Positions 23,986-37,231 of a DNA stretch of 64,000 bases are shown here, piece by piece. The notes under the pieces were generated by a model. It worked only from the letters and a program-made list of their open reading frames with translations, was not told where the DNA came from and did no database searches. Source of the DNA: Deuterostichococcus epilithicus (taxonomy: Eukaryota; Chlorophyta; Trebouxiophyceae; Prasiolales; Stichococcaceae); contig JAVTLE010000021.1 of assembly GCA_033439295.1 (NCBI GenBank), forward strand, positions 3,100,009 through 3,164,008, written 5' to 3'. Position 1 is the stretch's first letter; every line of letters starts with the position of its first letter. The translations under genes and the position numbers were made by a program.

Positions 23986-26900
23986 ATGAGCCGGCTTCCC
24001 GACAGCGGCAAGGAGCGCGACGCTGCCAGTCCGCCGAAAGACGACAAGCCTGACGATGGCTGCGACCCGCTGCGGGCGGTTGAACTGCGCATCCACAGCG
24101 CGAGCGGCCTGGCCGGTGCCAGCGGCCGCGTCATCGTGGTTGTCAAGGCCCAGGCGCGCCCGCAGTCAGCGCCGACCCTGCTCGGCCGCATCGGCAGCAC
24201 TATCGGGCGCGGCGGCGGCAGCGGCGGCGTCGGCGGCGGCGGCGGCGGCGATCCCGGCAAGGGCCCCGCCGCTGGCAGCGCCGGCGGCGCGGGGGCTCTT
24301 GAGGAGCTGGCAGTCTCGGGCGAGGCGGCGCTGCGGCATGGGCAGGTGGTGCTGGGTGCCTGGGCCCGTGTGCCGACCGACGCAACCTGCCTCGAAATCT
24401 CGGTGCGACGCCATCAGCGTGCCGCCGGATGTGCAGCGATCTGTGCGGTCTGGTGTATACAGCAAAGAACGGGAAAGATCGGGCGCAGCCGCCCCCTGCC
24501 TGGCACACAAAGCATGCAGAGGCTGACGCAGAGTCGCCGCAGCCGTGCTTCATGTTCCCAGAAGCTGCAAGCCGAAAGCGACCACTGTCTTGCGCAGGTC
24601 GTCAAGGTGAAGGCGGGGCTCTTCGGGCATCTCGCACGGCAGCCGCGGCAGACACTGGGCACCGCATGCCTGGATCTCACCGGTGGCGCCCCTGCGGATG
24701 GCTCCCACAGGTGCCTACCAACTGCATTCTGAACAAGTTATCATCCCCTTTTCCGGTGTACGGCTGGCTTGCTACTGCCAGGGGATGGTCCGCTATAGCG
24801 ACACGTGAAGTCCTGCAGGCAGTCTGCAATGCTCCGGTGGTACACAGCAGACCTGCCACATCAGGAAGTAAGGCTGCAAAAGTCGTTGTGGCGCAGGCCT
24901 GAACCTTGAGTGCGCTTTGGACCGCATGTATCAGCTGCACAATCTGGCGAGAACCCACTGAATATCCTGGCGCCAACTACAGGCTGGAGCAGCTGCGGCT
25001 CACCACGCAGCCGAGCTCCGCAGCGGCAATTTTGGGCCCCGAGCCGGCGGCCGCCAACGATCTCGCCCAGTCAGATCGACTGACGGCGGTTGCTGAGCAC
25101 CACATCGTGGACATCCATCAGCCAGATGCAGGCCCGGGCTCGGAGTCGAAAGCTGACGAGCCCGGCTGCAGCGGCGGCACCAGCTTGGCGACGGCGGCTG
25201 GGGACCACAGGCAGCAGGCGCAGCGGAACGCCGACGGTGGTGGCGTTGGCACCGATGGCAGCGAGGCCGCAATGCTACTGCTGGAGTGGCGGCTGGATGC
25301 ATGCTCCAGCGCGACGGCGCTGCGGGAGGTGCCTGTGCGGGCGCTGCCGCGTGATTCGCACACCTACGCGCATGGCGGGTGCGTATGTGGGGCTTAGGGT
25401 TTTGTGGGGCTGCGCGATTGTCACTGAGACCTCTAGCCCATACTTGACCCATTCAAGGCTTGACTGTGATGCACTGTTTGCCACGGGTACTTGATATGAG
25501 AGAGACAGGTTCGGGCATCAGTCTCTCAATGTGGACGAAGAGTTTCCCTGCCAGCGACCCCCACAGGGCTGCGATAGCCTTCTCTCCCCAAGCCTGTCAC
25601 GCCGACGCTGTGCCAGCACGGCCCGGAGACCCTTGCCGGTCACAGGTCTTCACATTGCTCGCCGCTCTGCAGGTTCATGGGCCTGGCGGTGAGCATGATG
25701 TCGGACGGGGCGTGGCGCGACATCCTGCGGGCTGAGGAGGCCGCCAGCTTTGCACGTGCCCTCGCGTGAGCTCCCCAGACTGCCTCTCGATGCTGCACAT
25801 TGGTGTCCTTAGAAGTCTCGCAGTCGGTGCCTCTGCGACCACAGCTCTGCGAGCAGTGCAGAGCCCTGACGTTCACAGGTCGTCGACGCAGCAGATCTCC
25901 CGTCGCGCCATGGCACCATGGAGCGGCGCTGCGGGGACCGGCAGGCAGATCACACGCCCTCACACGACCGTGCTGATCGACTGCTGGTTGGACTGTCGTC
26001 GCAGGATGTGGGAGGGTCACCACCCGGACAAGCACGCCAAACAGGCCAGCCCGGCGGCGCTGATGACGGTGCTGGAGAACTCGCCGGTGCTGTGCGCCTA
26101 CGGCCTCATCCGCAGTGGCGGCACGCTGCTGACGGGTCGCGGCGACAACGGCGGCGCGGCCCGCTCTCAGGGAGGGTTCGGCAGCTCCCTGCTTCCGGGC
26201 TCGGCTCCCAGCGGCGGCGGCGGCTACGGCGGCGGTGGCAGGGGAGGCTGCCGCGCCGGAGACAAGGACACTGATGGCTGTGACATGCTGGAACCATCGC
26301 CGGGGTCTGGAAGCAAGGCCTGCGGGAACGCCGAACACGAGGCGACCAGCCGCCTCAGGTGCGACCATCATGCATACGCCGTCGTTGCAGAGGTGCACCC
26401 ATGTTGATGACGCTATGTAGTAGACAGCCTCAAAGACTGAAGTATGACCAGGGAGGCACGCAGCTCACTGATGCGTGAAGGGCACCGTAGCAAGCCTTCT
26501 ATTAGCAAGCCTTCTATCGACAGGACAGACACCGCCACCTTGCATAGTTGGAGGGCACCTCAGACCTTGGGTTACCTCCAAGGCACGCTTGGCCCGCTGC
26601 TGCAAGCCGCAGGATGGCCAGCAGCGGCAGCCTCGGCGCGGACGCCGCACTGCAGCGCGGGCTGTGGCTTCAGAAGGAAAATGCAGCAGGCGCCACGCTC
26701 GGGCGGCTGTCCATGACGGCGCGCACATCAGGGTTTAGCAGCGCCGCGCCGCACCGCTCTGGCGACTCGGGTGGCGGCGCCGGCGCGGGCGGGCTGGCCA
26801 CTAATGGCGACGCAGCCGCTGCCGATGCTGCCGTGCATGCAAGCCCTGAGCTTGAGCCGCCGGTGGTGGCGGCGCCGCAGGGCGGGCAGGCGGCAGACGT

Positions 26901-29900
26901 GCCGGGGGCCGTGNCGGCGCCGCCGCCGGCCGAGCACATGTGCAGGGACGCCAGCGCCGCCGGCGCTGCAGCGCCAGCAGAGCGCTCGGGCCGCCTCGCA
27001 GGCATCTCCGAAACCGGTGACGATGCTGAGGAGGCGGGCGGCGGCAAGGGCGGGGCCAGCATCAGCACACCCGCTGAGCGGGAGGAGGGGAGTGACATGA
27101 TCGCAAAGTCTTTCGACCCTTTTCCGGTCTTGGGCTGCGCCGACATGGGCAGCCGGACACGCGCCTCCCTGGATGCTGGAAGCGGCGGCGGCAGCGTCGC
27201 CGGCGGCGGCGCCGTGCACCTCAGCAAGATCGGCAGCCTCCTCAGCCGGCAGCACAGCCTGCTCAGCCGCTGGGGCGGCCCAGGGAGCGAGTGGCCCGGC
27301 AATCGCGCCGAGGCGTCAGCCGGCGGCGGCGCCGCGGGCGCCTGGCCGAAGCTGCTGCGACGGTCGTCGGTCGGGGGGCCGCGGACGGCGGCGTCGCATG
27401 CTGGCGCAGATGTCCTGGCAGGTGCCGTGGCGCTCGACCGCGCCGTCAGCGCCGCAGGGACGCCGGACGGGGTCAGGGTGCTGCGGCGTGCGGCGTCAGA
27501 GTCCAGCTCCCACCAGAACCACATCAGGCAAGCCCTGCACACAGTCGGACACCTCAACTCTCGGTTTGAACGTGGCCTCAGCAGGAGCCTGCACCAGTAT
27601 ATGGCTGTCTCAGCAAATGTCCCCCAACGCCGGTCGTTTGTCAGCTGCGTGTTTTCTGTCTGTGTAGCAAGCAATTTTAAAGTTGCATCCTCACAGGACT
27701 CATGAGCAACTGAGACGTTATGTGTTGTAGTCGGGCGAGCAGTAGCCTGGTGGCGCGCCTGCCGACGTTCCGGCTGCGGCGGCCGCCGCCGGAGCTGGCT
27801 GCTGATGTGGAAGCAGGCGTTGGCAAGGCGGAAGTGGCGGCGGGCGCGGATGCCGCCAGCATCTTCGGTAGCGACTTCGGCAGCGGCAGCGACAGCGACT
27901 CCACCGAGGTCTGTGCACCGAGCTTGTCCTTGTCTGTTGCTGTGTGCGTCTGATTGTGTTCTTGATTGAGGCGGTGCGGCAAAATCAAACTTTATACTCT
28001 AGTGCCCCCCGAGGCGCCGCCTGGAGGCCACACAGGCACCGGGAATCTGTGGGCAGCAGTGCGCCGGCCAGCGATGCACAGCACCCTTGCACGGGCGCAT
28101 TCCTCGGGACAGCAGGTGCACCCCCGTCCAGCTGACGGGCGACCCTTCGAGCGCGTGCGTGCGTAGGACGACGTGCAGCCCGAGCTTCCGACGTGGCGGC
28201 ATCGGCTGCCGCTGCGCCTGTCGGTGATGCCAGACGGCAGCTCTGGGGGCGCCGCGCCTCTCGCCGATGTGCACGGCTACCAGCCAACGGCCCTCGAGTG
28301 GGACATTTGGTGCGGCACCATCACTCGGTACTTGTCAAGATGGGGGCATCAGCTGGAAAGACTTGACTGGAATTGGCAGGTTCCTGCACCGTGGGGATGT
28401 GCAAATGTCAGCCTCAGAGTCTCAGACCGTCTCTGGTTACTGCAGGGTGGACCCAATGCGACCGGGGGACCTGACGAGTGCGACAGTCGATCACGGCAGC
28501 CCGCAGGCCCTCGTGCAGCAGGTGCTGCCAAGGCCTGTGCAATGGCGTCTGAATGTCTTGGACTGGGGTTTGGATATGCTGGCAGAAGGGCTCCTCTGCT
28601 CAGCTCCTGGCGCAGTCACTGATGCCTTCACCGCAACTTCCTATTGCGACGGCGCTGCTGCCTGCTCCTGTCGTTGCAGATCAGGCCAGTCAGGCTGCGA
28701 TCCCAGGAACGAGCCTGCACAGACACGGATGAACACAGAAATCACCCGCTCCTTGGCACCGCGCAGTCCATCTACTCGCACCTGCCGGTGTGCGGCACGC
28801 ACCTGGCCGGCCGCGCCGGCGCATCACACATCGCACGGGAGGGCATCACGCCGGTCGCCTGGCTGAACCGCTTCGGCCGGTCGCTCAACCGCGGCGCCAG
28901 CGGCGACCCCTGCGCGCCGATGCCGCTGGCTGGCTCCGAGCCATACACCTGGCGGTGAGCCCTGCCTCACGGATGCCGCGAGCTCTCTTCGTCGCGTACG
29001 AGATGCTTCGGCAAGCCTGTTTGCGGTGGGGCGTTCTGCAGCAAGGGCGCACCACTCTCCGGAGGCCACCCTACAGTGTGCCGCCGCACAACTTGTGCCC
29101 TGATTGGGCTCTGTGCTGGTTCACACCATGGCGGGTCGTCGCCAGCGAGGCTGCCTGCAGCAGCGCTAAGGCCAGCTGTGTCACCGTGCAGGCTGGAGGT
29201 GACTGTGGTGGAGGGCGAGGGAGCCGTCTTCAGCACCCTGGGCCCCGGCCGCTGGTTGAGCATTGAGGCAGGCGTCACAGGCTGCCCCCTGGCGGTGCAG
29301 CCGGGTGAGCGTCATCACCCTAGACTATAAAACGCGCATCTTCTGGCTTCTCAGCAACTGCATGATGCCATGACGCAGCGTTGTGCCTGTCGTTCTGCTG
29401 TGCATCAGCTGGTGCGGCAATCTGTTCTGACGTCGCCCTGGTATGTGCCCCTGGCGGACCCGTTTCCAGCTGCTGTCGGCTGCAGCATGCACACAGCTGA
29501 CGGGCAGCAGGATGGCGAGTCCTGCTTCTTGCCAGCATCAATGCAGATCCGATAAGTTTCCAAAGGCGCTGCGGAACTGACGGCACCTGTGCTTGGCGCA
29601 GGCCGTGCCAGTGCCTCGGGCCATTCGGCCGCTGGCGTGCACTTTGGCCAGCGCTTGGAGTTCTGGCCGCTGCCGGCCGAGCTGGGCGGTGCCACGCTCT
29701 CGCTGCAGGCGAGTTGCAGCTCGCAACGTCGTGGCCTGCTCCGGGCTTTCGCGCGTCTGACTGCCGCTCCAATTGTCTCCGTGACTGCATCCCTGCCGCC
29801 CAGGAGATCTGTGCCCCAGGCCTGCAGTGCTGGACGACGATGCCTCTGTGAGGCGCTTGCACGGCTGCTCAACAGTGACTGTGCTCGCCACCGCGTCTGC

Positions 29901-32900
29901 TCGCACTCTTGGACTCGCCAGCGCCGACGCTAGTGTGCTTCCTCCCTGCAGGTGCGCTCGGCAACGAGCAGCCGCAAGCGGGGTCGGTGGGCCGCCGGGC
30001 TGCGCGTGCCGATTGGACTCGTCCAACGGCTTCTGGGGGCGTCAGGCGAGTCGGCACTGTGTAGCCTTGACACTGACGTGCTGGCCGCATCATGCTACGG
30101 CTGAGAGCAGCGCTTGAAGACAAGGTTTGCAAAGTAGCACGCAGGCGGGGGTTTATGCAGTAGGATCTTGTGAATGTTACCTGGCTCCTCTGCAGGCGAA
30201 AGCGTGTTGGATGCCTGGTGGGACGTGACCACGGACAAGTCGGCCGTGCCAGAAGCCGTGCCGTACTGTGCAGCCCCGCACGCACTTCCGAAAGGCCCGC
30301 AGCCGGGGCAGCCAGCGAGCGGCAGCAGCATGCGGGCGGCAGATGCGGAGAACGGCTGGCGCGCAGACGCGGTCGCCAGCGGGTCCAGCGCTGCAGCTGC
30401 TGGCGGCGACGACGACGGCAGCAGCGAGAGTGGCAGCCATTGCAGCGGCGACGGCTGCGGCAGGGGCGACGCGGGCCGGCTGCGGCTGGCGCTTCGCCTC
30501 GTGCGCGTGAGCGCACTGGACGCCGCCGAGGCGGTGGGCGTGGAGAGGTGCGAGACACCGCCATGCCTTGGTCGAACAATAACAAAGCCTCAGAAGTGTG
30601 GATCTGACACAGTCACGGGGCGCTGACCATCTGGACTCCTCTTAAATTCCAACGAGGGCGAGGCCCAAGACCTCGCAGCTTGTGCGCCAAATCCATGCTG
30701 GCCTGCTGGCCCCTCGCACAGCGTGTCCACAGCAGAATGTTGGAAGCCGACGGCATGGCACCATCACATCAAGGCGACACCTCACGCCGTCAGCGAGGTC
30801 GTGCATCGTGATGTTGCTTGCACCTGGCAGCCTGTCACTAAACGTGGATCCCTCATTTGTCTCCGCAGGGCGGCGGCGCAGTCGTGCATCGCGATGCTGT
30901 CGGCGCCCGGCGGCCTGTTCCTGGACGTCAAGTCCGCCTACTCCTCCGCAATGGACCTGCAGCTGTTCGTTGCTGCGCTCGCCGGCATAGGCATCCACGT
31001 CAAGGCGCGGCAGCTTTCCGTCTGACTTGCGCAGCGCCGGTCGTTGATGCTGCCATGGCCCTTTGATGTTGCAAAGGGCCTCTGCCTGCTGCTCGACTGT
31101 TCAGCATTCTTGATATTCAGCAGCCGAGTGACCGGCTGCTGGCGTGGGCAGAAGCGCAGCTGCTGTGCCGCAAGAAGTCGCCTGGGAGAGCCTTGAGTGT
31201 GAGCGACATCACGCAACGGGTTCTGCAGAAGCGCAGAAGATGACTTAGTTATGTTGCTCAGCGGTGAACAGGACACAACATTGACAGCGCCGAGTGCACA
31301 TCGCCGCAGGCCGTCTGCAGCTTCATCGCGCGGCAGCTGTGCGTGACGGGCGCGACGCCGGCAGTCCTCTTTTTCCACGGCCTGAGCGGCCTGGAAAATG
31401 CCTGCGACGATGGCCTGGTCTCAAAGTGAGAAGCGTTTGGGTGTATTCCTTCAGCAAGCCACAGTGTTTGATGCGTGAATGTTGATGGACCTGCGCTTGT
31501 CACAATGGGGCTTTATCCTTGTCGGTGCTTCGGCTGGCGCCATGTGCAGACTGCGGCATCCTCGAAGCCTTCGCAGCAGCCTGGCCAGCTGCATGTACTC
31601 CTCCTGTCTGTCGCCAACGACGGCTGCATCGAAGCACACAAGTCATTCACCAGCGGGCGCCCCTAACCCCTGAACCCTGGCGCAGGGGCATGTGCGTCTT
31701 ATTCAACGGCGCATCGCTGCTGGTGGACCGCGCCGCCGACGGCGACTCGAACGATGTGCCTCGCGGCGCGGTAACGCCGAACGACCTGTTTGGCAAGGCT
31801 CCCGACCAGGGCGTCGCTGCAGCCGACGCCGGTGGAATGCCTGGCGGTGGTGGCGGCCGAATGCCCGGCGGTGGCGGCGGCGGATACTCCGGCAGCGGGC
31901 CAGAATCGCTGGTGGAACCTATGGCCTGGCGGAAGTACAGCAGCCTGGTCGAGCTGTACGGCTTCCTTGGTGCGGCCGCATTGAAAGGACTTGCGCTGTG
32001 TATGCCTTTTGCGTGCCTGTGGCCAGTCCTGTGCGCATCGCTGACACGAATGTCAAGCCTCAAGGCATGAACTACCGCATGTGACGCCCCGTGCTGCCGC
32101 CGTTGCTGCTGCAGGCGGGATCTACGTGCAGGAGCCGGATGCGGGTGCCGCCTCAGTGGACGCATTGGCGGCATTGGCGGCCGACAACCCGCAGACGCTG
32201 TCGCTGGGCTTTGCGTACGGTGCGCACTGCAGCTGGGCCTTCTTATGTTGACTGTATGCCTGCTGTTGGAGCAGGCATGCTCAGAGCGCGTTCCGACATC
32301 AAGGGATTTGTCAACGTTCCGCGTGAGGCATGACAGGCGGCGCGCAAGTCTGCACACAAGCGGACTTGTACCTGTGCTACAAAGCTCAGAAGCCTCTCTA
32401 TGAAGCGCAAACCGGAGAACATTGCCCGCAGGCCATCTGCCGGGCCTAGCGCTGAGCGGCCTGCGGTACGTGGGACGCGGTTTCGCGGCGCAGCAGCTGA
32501 TCGAGGAGTGGAACGCGCGGCGTGCACTGTCGGCCAAGGTGTGTGCCGCTCGCATTGCGACAAAAACCGCAAGCGAGGTTGTCCCTCTGTCGCAAAGGCC
32601 AGTATGGGACGCGGCATGGCAGTGACATAGCAAACACAGGAGAGAGTGCCGCTCCACTCCGCTAGGTGGTCATTGTAGTCACATATCCGGCCGTGAACAA
32701 CATCAGTGATCTTTTGGCATCCGTCGGCAAATGGTACTTCTCCCTCTATGGAGCAAGCCGTTCCATGACCTCAGGCGGTCAACTGCGATCCAGCTGAGAG
32801 ACCGACGGTGACACAGAGCTCTCGACCGACAGACTTGCACCTGCTGGTGCTGCTGCTGTTGGCGCGCAGGTGATGTAGGCCATCCAGTCACGGGCGAGCA

Positions 32901-35900
32901 ACGACACGAGGCGCTGCGCAGCGACTGACAACCGGCAACTGCCGCCTTCGCATCGTCATTCTGGTTCACGTTCCCTTGTTCGTGCCGTCTGAGCGCAGGT
33001 GGTGAAGGCTGTGCAGCGGGGGGAGCACCGCCGCGCGGCGCTGGGCACCACCATCTGGTGGGCTCACCGGCTGCTGTCCGGCCGCCGCCTGCTGTTCCGA
33101 ACGCAGCAGCGCGCCCTCATCAGGTGAAACACAATCTGAAACCTGGTTGTGATTCGAAAAGGGGGTTTCACTGGTGCACGCTCACCAAAGGAGCCTGCCG
33201 CGCCATCGGCATCCGGGGGTGTGTGAGACGACACAGGTGTCACAGGCAGCCGCCTGCGGGTGTGCGGCCGCCGCCGTAGCTGCGCCGGCATCCCTGCACC
33301 TGCCAACTTGTGTGCACCAGACCCTGCAGAGACTTCTCCTGCCGCTTCCGCGCAGGCTGCTGGCGGATGTGTGGCCGGCGCGGGCGCTGCCACCGGTGCT
33401 GCGTGCTCTGGGCGGCGTGCCGCGCCTCATGCTCCGCTTCTGGGAGCACTACGAGGCAAGCCTCAACACACTTCATAAGTTCCGTACACTTCATTTCCGT
33501 GATGCAACCTGGGTCTCAGGGGATGAGTCCTGGTGACATGCATGTCCGTGGTGCTTTGTAAGCCCATGTCCCTGCCGCTGGCCTCCGAGCACCGTGGTGA
33601 AACCCCCAACGCCAAGCATCCAGTCGCTGGAGCTGCAGCCTCGGCAGCGGTCAGCAGGCTGCCTCCGGAGTTCCGAGGATGTGCCCATGCGCGCGGGTGC
33701 CACAGGCACACATGGAACGGTCCATGGGCGCCAGCCCAGTCAGCCACACCTCGAACACACTTGACTCTCACACCTCGGCCCAGGCGCACGTGTGCGCTGC
33801 TGGAGCGCGGCTTGGACTTCAACCGCAGACTGGGTGATTCCCGGCTGTTGGACTAATTCATCCTGTGCCTGGTGCCCTACTGCAGGCCACCACCCCCTGG
33901 ACGCTGCTGGAGGGCGGCTTCAACTTCAACCACACGAAGGACCTGCTGCGCCTGCTGCGCGACCGCGGCGCCCTCGCCGGTGCGCAATCCTAAACCCTAA
34001 CCCAACCCTTTTGTAGTCTTGTCCCACGATAAACGCCGCATGGACGCCTGAACCTGTGGCAACTCGCAGAGGCGCCCGCACACCCTGTGTCCACAAGTTG
34101 ACGCAAGCTCGGGCTGGAGAGAGCGCCATAGATGGTAACAGGCGTCCATGCAGCCCTCATGCGGCTGCTCGTTAGGGAGGCAGGCCTGGCGCGTCGGCCA
34201 CTGATGTCAGGTCGCAGCAGCAGAGCTGCCCGCCATGCCTGCTCAGCTGTCGTCGTTCCTGGTTGTGCGCCCAAGCCGCACAGTCACGCTGCACGGTGTC
34301 ACACCTGCTCGGCCGAAAATCCGACAGACATTTTGGCATCTGGTTTGGAGTTCAGTAGTCGCCAACATAATACTCGCCAACCCTGCAGGCATCACCCCAG
34401 GGGAGGAGGCGCGAGCTGGTCGCCTGGCAGACGCCACCGAGTGTGTGGTTCTTCCCAGCAATAGATAGTGCTTTACCAACCTGCTGCAGGCCTCACGTCC
34501 GAGGAAAAGGCGCAGCTGGCGGGCTGGCTGACGTCAAGGGCGCTGTACGGCTATGGGATGACGTTCGTGTTGCTGCGGCTCCGGGCGCGCGCCGGCCTGC
34601 ACAAGTTCGCCAAGGAGGGCCTGGCCTGCCTGCTGGAGTCGTGCACTGCGGCCGAGGCGGCGCAGGTGAGTGCTTTACAACGAAGTTTTTTGCTTTCTTT
34701 CCTCTGTTCACTCGCAGAGCCAGCAGTCGTTCGGAGTCACAGCGCCGTGGTACTGAGACTGCCAGCTCGGCCGGAGGCGTGCGCTGCAGCAGAGACGGCG
34801 CGGGTGGGTGGAGGGTGGGTTTTCTTCCAGTGGTCCTTTCGTGTCGGAGGGCACTTCTCAATGTTACCGGGCGGCCCAGGGTGGGGGCCTGGAGCGCTGC
34901 GGCACGGCTTGCTGCTGCTTCCAGGCCTCCAGGCCAGCGGTCTGGGAGCACTGAACGAAGGGTGCCGGATGAGGCCTGCGCCCCTGGGCGCCACTTAGCT
35001 GCAGTTGCCACGTTGCACAGCACATGGACGGTGCAGCTTGCCGCATGCACGTCTTCTTGCCAGACCACCCGAGGCTTGAGAGCTGCACCGACCGAGCTGC
35101 TTCATGTCGGTGCCCTGGAGGTGGTGGCGGCGGCGGGCGGCGACTGGTGGCTGCGCCGGCGGCTGCGCGGCTGGCTGTGGCTGTCGTGGAGCTACGCGAG
35201 GCGCCTTAAAGCGGTCAACGCGCTGCATGCCGGCAACCCAAAAGCTCTGGCGTACCAGCAGGTACGCTCCAGTCCGTCTTGACACAATGAGCTCCTGAAA
35301 AGGGCCTGGAGTCCATAGGCTCGATCCCAGGTCCGGCATGTTGGACCAGGTGGGAGGTGAGGCACATGTTCGTGTTGACGTGCGCGCGCCTCTCGGCACC
35401 CCCTGAAGCAGCTGCAGGCGACCTCGCTGTCGAGCACTGCAAGAGAGCCCTCGGAGGAGCCTGTGTTGCTGCTCTCGTGTCGACCGCGTGTCCCTGCGCT
35501 GCCCAGGAGGAGCTGCCGTATGGCGCGCTGCCAGGGCGCGCCAACCCGGCCCGCAGCAGCGAAGGCAGCAAGCGGGACGCATACCTCGCCCCTCTGCACT
35601 CGCGCGACAAGCACTGGCTGCTGCACGGCTGGTGCGCGCCACGCCCTGCATCCGCACCGGCTGGGTCAGCCGTGGCACAACAGCAGGCGCATCGCTGGCA
35701 TTGCCGCAGTCTGGACCGGCTCCAGTCGATGTGACGCGCCACACCGATCCATGCTGCAGGGCGCCGGTCTGGCAGTGTCAGTCGCTTGATGCTCCAGCGC
35801 TGCTGCTCAGAGTCCGAGCCCCTGCGTTCCCCCAACCCCCCACACTTTCATCCCAACCTTCATGCCGACTGGGCGCCTGCTGACCCCCGAACAGCCCGAG

Positions 35901-36474
35901 TGAGGCTGAAAGGTGCAATATCTCTCTCTCTCCTGCACTGCAGGCGGCCCCTGCGCAAGACGGGCTGCTGCTGCTGCACCTTCTGCACGCACTGCTGGCT
36001 GGGCTGCATAACCCTGGGCGCCTGGCTGTGCCTTGCGTGTGGGCCGCGTGCCTTCGCGCCTGTCTGCCGCCGCTGCTGCCGCTACAACGTCCTGTGGATC
36101 GGCTTCTGTGAGTGGAATCCCGTCTCTGCCCCCGTACAGCCCCACGGCTTCCTGCCAGTAACGACCTCAGCTCTGTTAGAAGGTGTCCATGTATTCGAGT
36201 GCAGCAGGACCTGTGCTTGGTGCCATGGGGGCATACCCCACAATCGTGTGTGATGTCACATTCTGACACGGACATTGCATCAAGCAGCTGACACGTGTTT
36301 TGGTCAACGTCCGCAGCGCTGCTGGCGGTGGTGGCCGTCGTTCTGTTCGTGCTTTTTGTGCCGGGCCGCATCCTGCTGGACATCGCCAGCGACGATCCCG
36401 AGGTGGAGCAGGCCCTGAGGCACGGCCCGGGGCAGCCCGGCCAGGCGCCGGCGTCGGCCGTCGCTGCGCCATGA
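23986..36474 (+). CDS. Large C2-domain protein of unknown function with Cys-rich membrane-anchored C-terminus
   Basis: I do not recognise the family. Twenty-seven phase-consistent exons, 1814 residues: 23986-24402, 24598-24710, 24983-25378, 25673-25765, 26005-26358, 26613-27527, 27731-27908, 28167-28327, 28446-28521, 28767-28954, 29192-29304, 29602-29708, 29952-30045, 30196-30547, 30869-31004, 31310-31425, 31686-31969, 32115-32219, 32432-32538, 32999-33123, 33356-33455, 33886-33979, 34490-34665, 35064-35261, 35507-35631, 35944-36107, 36317-36474. Seen: an N-terminal C2-like region split by a Gly-rich loop (LRAVELRIHSASGL...FGHLARQPRQTLGTACLDL); a second C2-like region at about 964-1085 (LEVTVVEGEG...FGQRLEFWPLP...LRVPIGLV); a Trp- and Arg-rich helical region with GGFNFNHTKDLLRLLRD; a C-terminal cluster of 12 cysteines (TGCCCCTFCTHCWLGC) in a hydrophobic context; and a final membrane helix (LLAVVAVVLFVLFV). 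C2 domains suggest membrane-lipid contact. Exon 28446-28521 is the least certain. Five introns use GC donors. One undetermined base at 26914. Confidence 0.7.
26487..26516. repeat. Tandem 15-base direct repeat in an intron
   Basis: Two copies of TAGCAAGCCTTCTAT in tandem in intron 5 of the C2-domain gene. Short and without an evident function. Confidence 0.6.
33989..34008. repeat. Interstitial telomere-like motif (CCCTAAA type)
   Basis: CCTAAACCCTAACCCAACCC lies right after the donor of the intron following 33886-33979. It matches degenerate units of the plant/algal telomere repeat TTTAGGG read on the other strand. Similar single units occur at 25394-25403 and 50041-50050. Confidence 0.5.
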
Positions 36475-37231
36475 ACCCTAAGCCTGCAGCGGCACTAGGC
36501 ACCGCGCTGGTGCCAGTCGCAAGCCCTGAGCCACACCGCCCATCACTGCCATTGCCACCGACGTTGCTGCCAAGGGGTGCGGGAACTCGGCGGGCTGTCA
36601 GCACGCCTGATAGGCCAAGGATGAAGCCGCCGCCGGCGGCGGGCTGCCAGCACTGAAGAAGCGAGGTCCAGACTGGATCAGATACAGGATTGGGAATGGC
36701 AACATGGGCAGTGACAGAACAGCCAGACGCGACGCTCCCGTGAGAAGGCAGTTAATGGCACCTCAGAAGTCACTCTTACGCGAACACGGAGTGTTATGTT
36801 GCAGCTGGTTTTCTGTGCTTCGTTGTGGCTCAGCATGTAGACTTTCTCCCTCTCCATGAATGCATGTGCTAGCCACACTGCATGTTGAATTGAGTAGCAA
36901 GTGTATTGATAACGAGCTGACATGCGACGGCACGGCACGTACAATCAAATTGTCAAGGCAACACAATGCAGAGAGGTGTACCTAGTACCTAGTCCACCAG
37001 CCTGGTCAGCAGGTGCATGGTGCATGGCACCACAGTACAGGCGCATCAGACAGCATTGGGGAGCCCCACATGAACCTGCAGCTGCTGTGCTATCGTCGAC
37101 ATGCTACTTGTGGCCGTACAGGTAGGTTGGGCAACCCTGCTGCGGCAAGCGCCATCGTATCATGGTCCTCCAGGAGTCTGCAAGCCTCGTCTACAACCTG
37201 CGGCTGCGCGTGCGTGCATGGTCGCGCCGCG
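36475..37231. other. Convergent intergenic region between the C2-domain gene and PUL
   Basis: Shared 3' region of two converging genes, 757 bases. ORFs here are shadows without splice or family support. I did not find a clear algal TGTAA polyadenylation signal for either gene. Confidence 0.5.
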
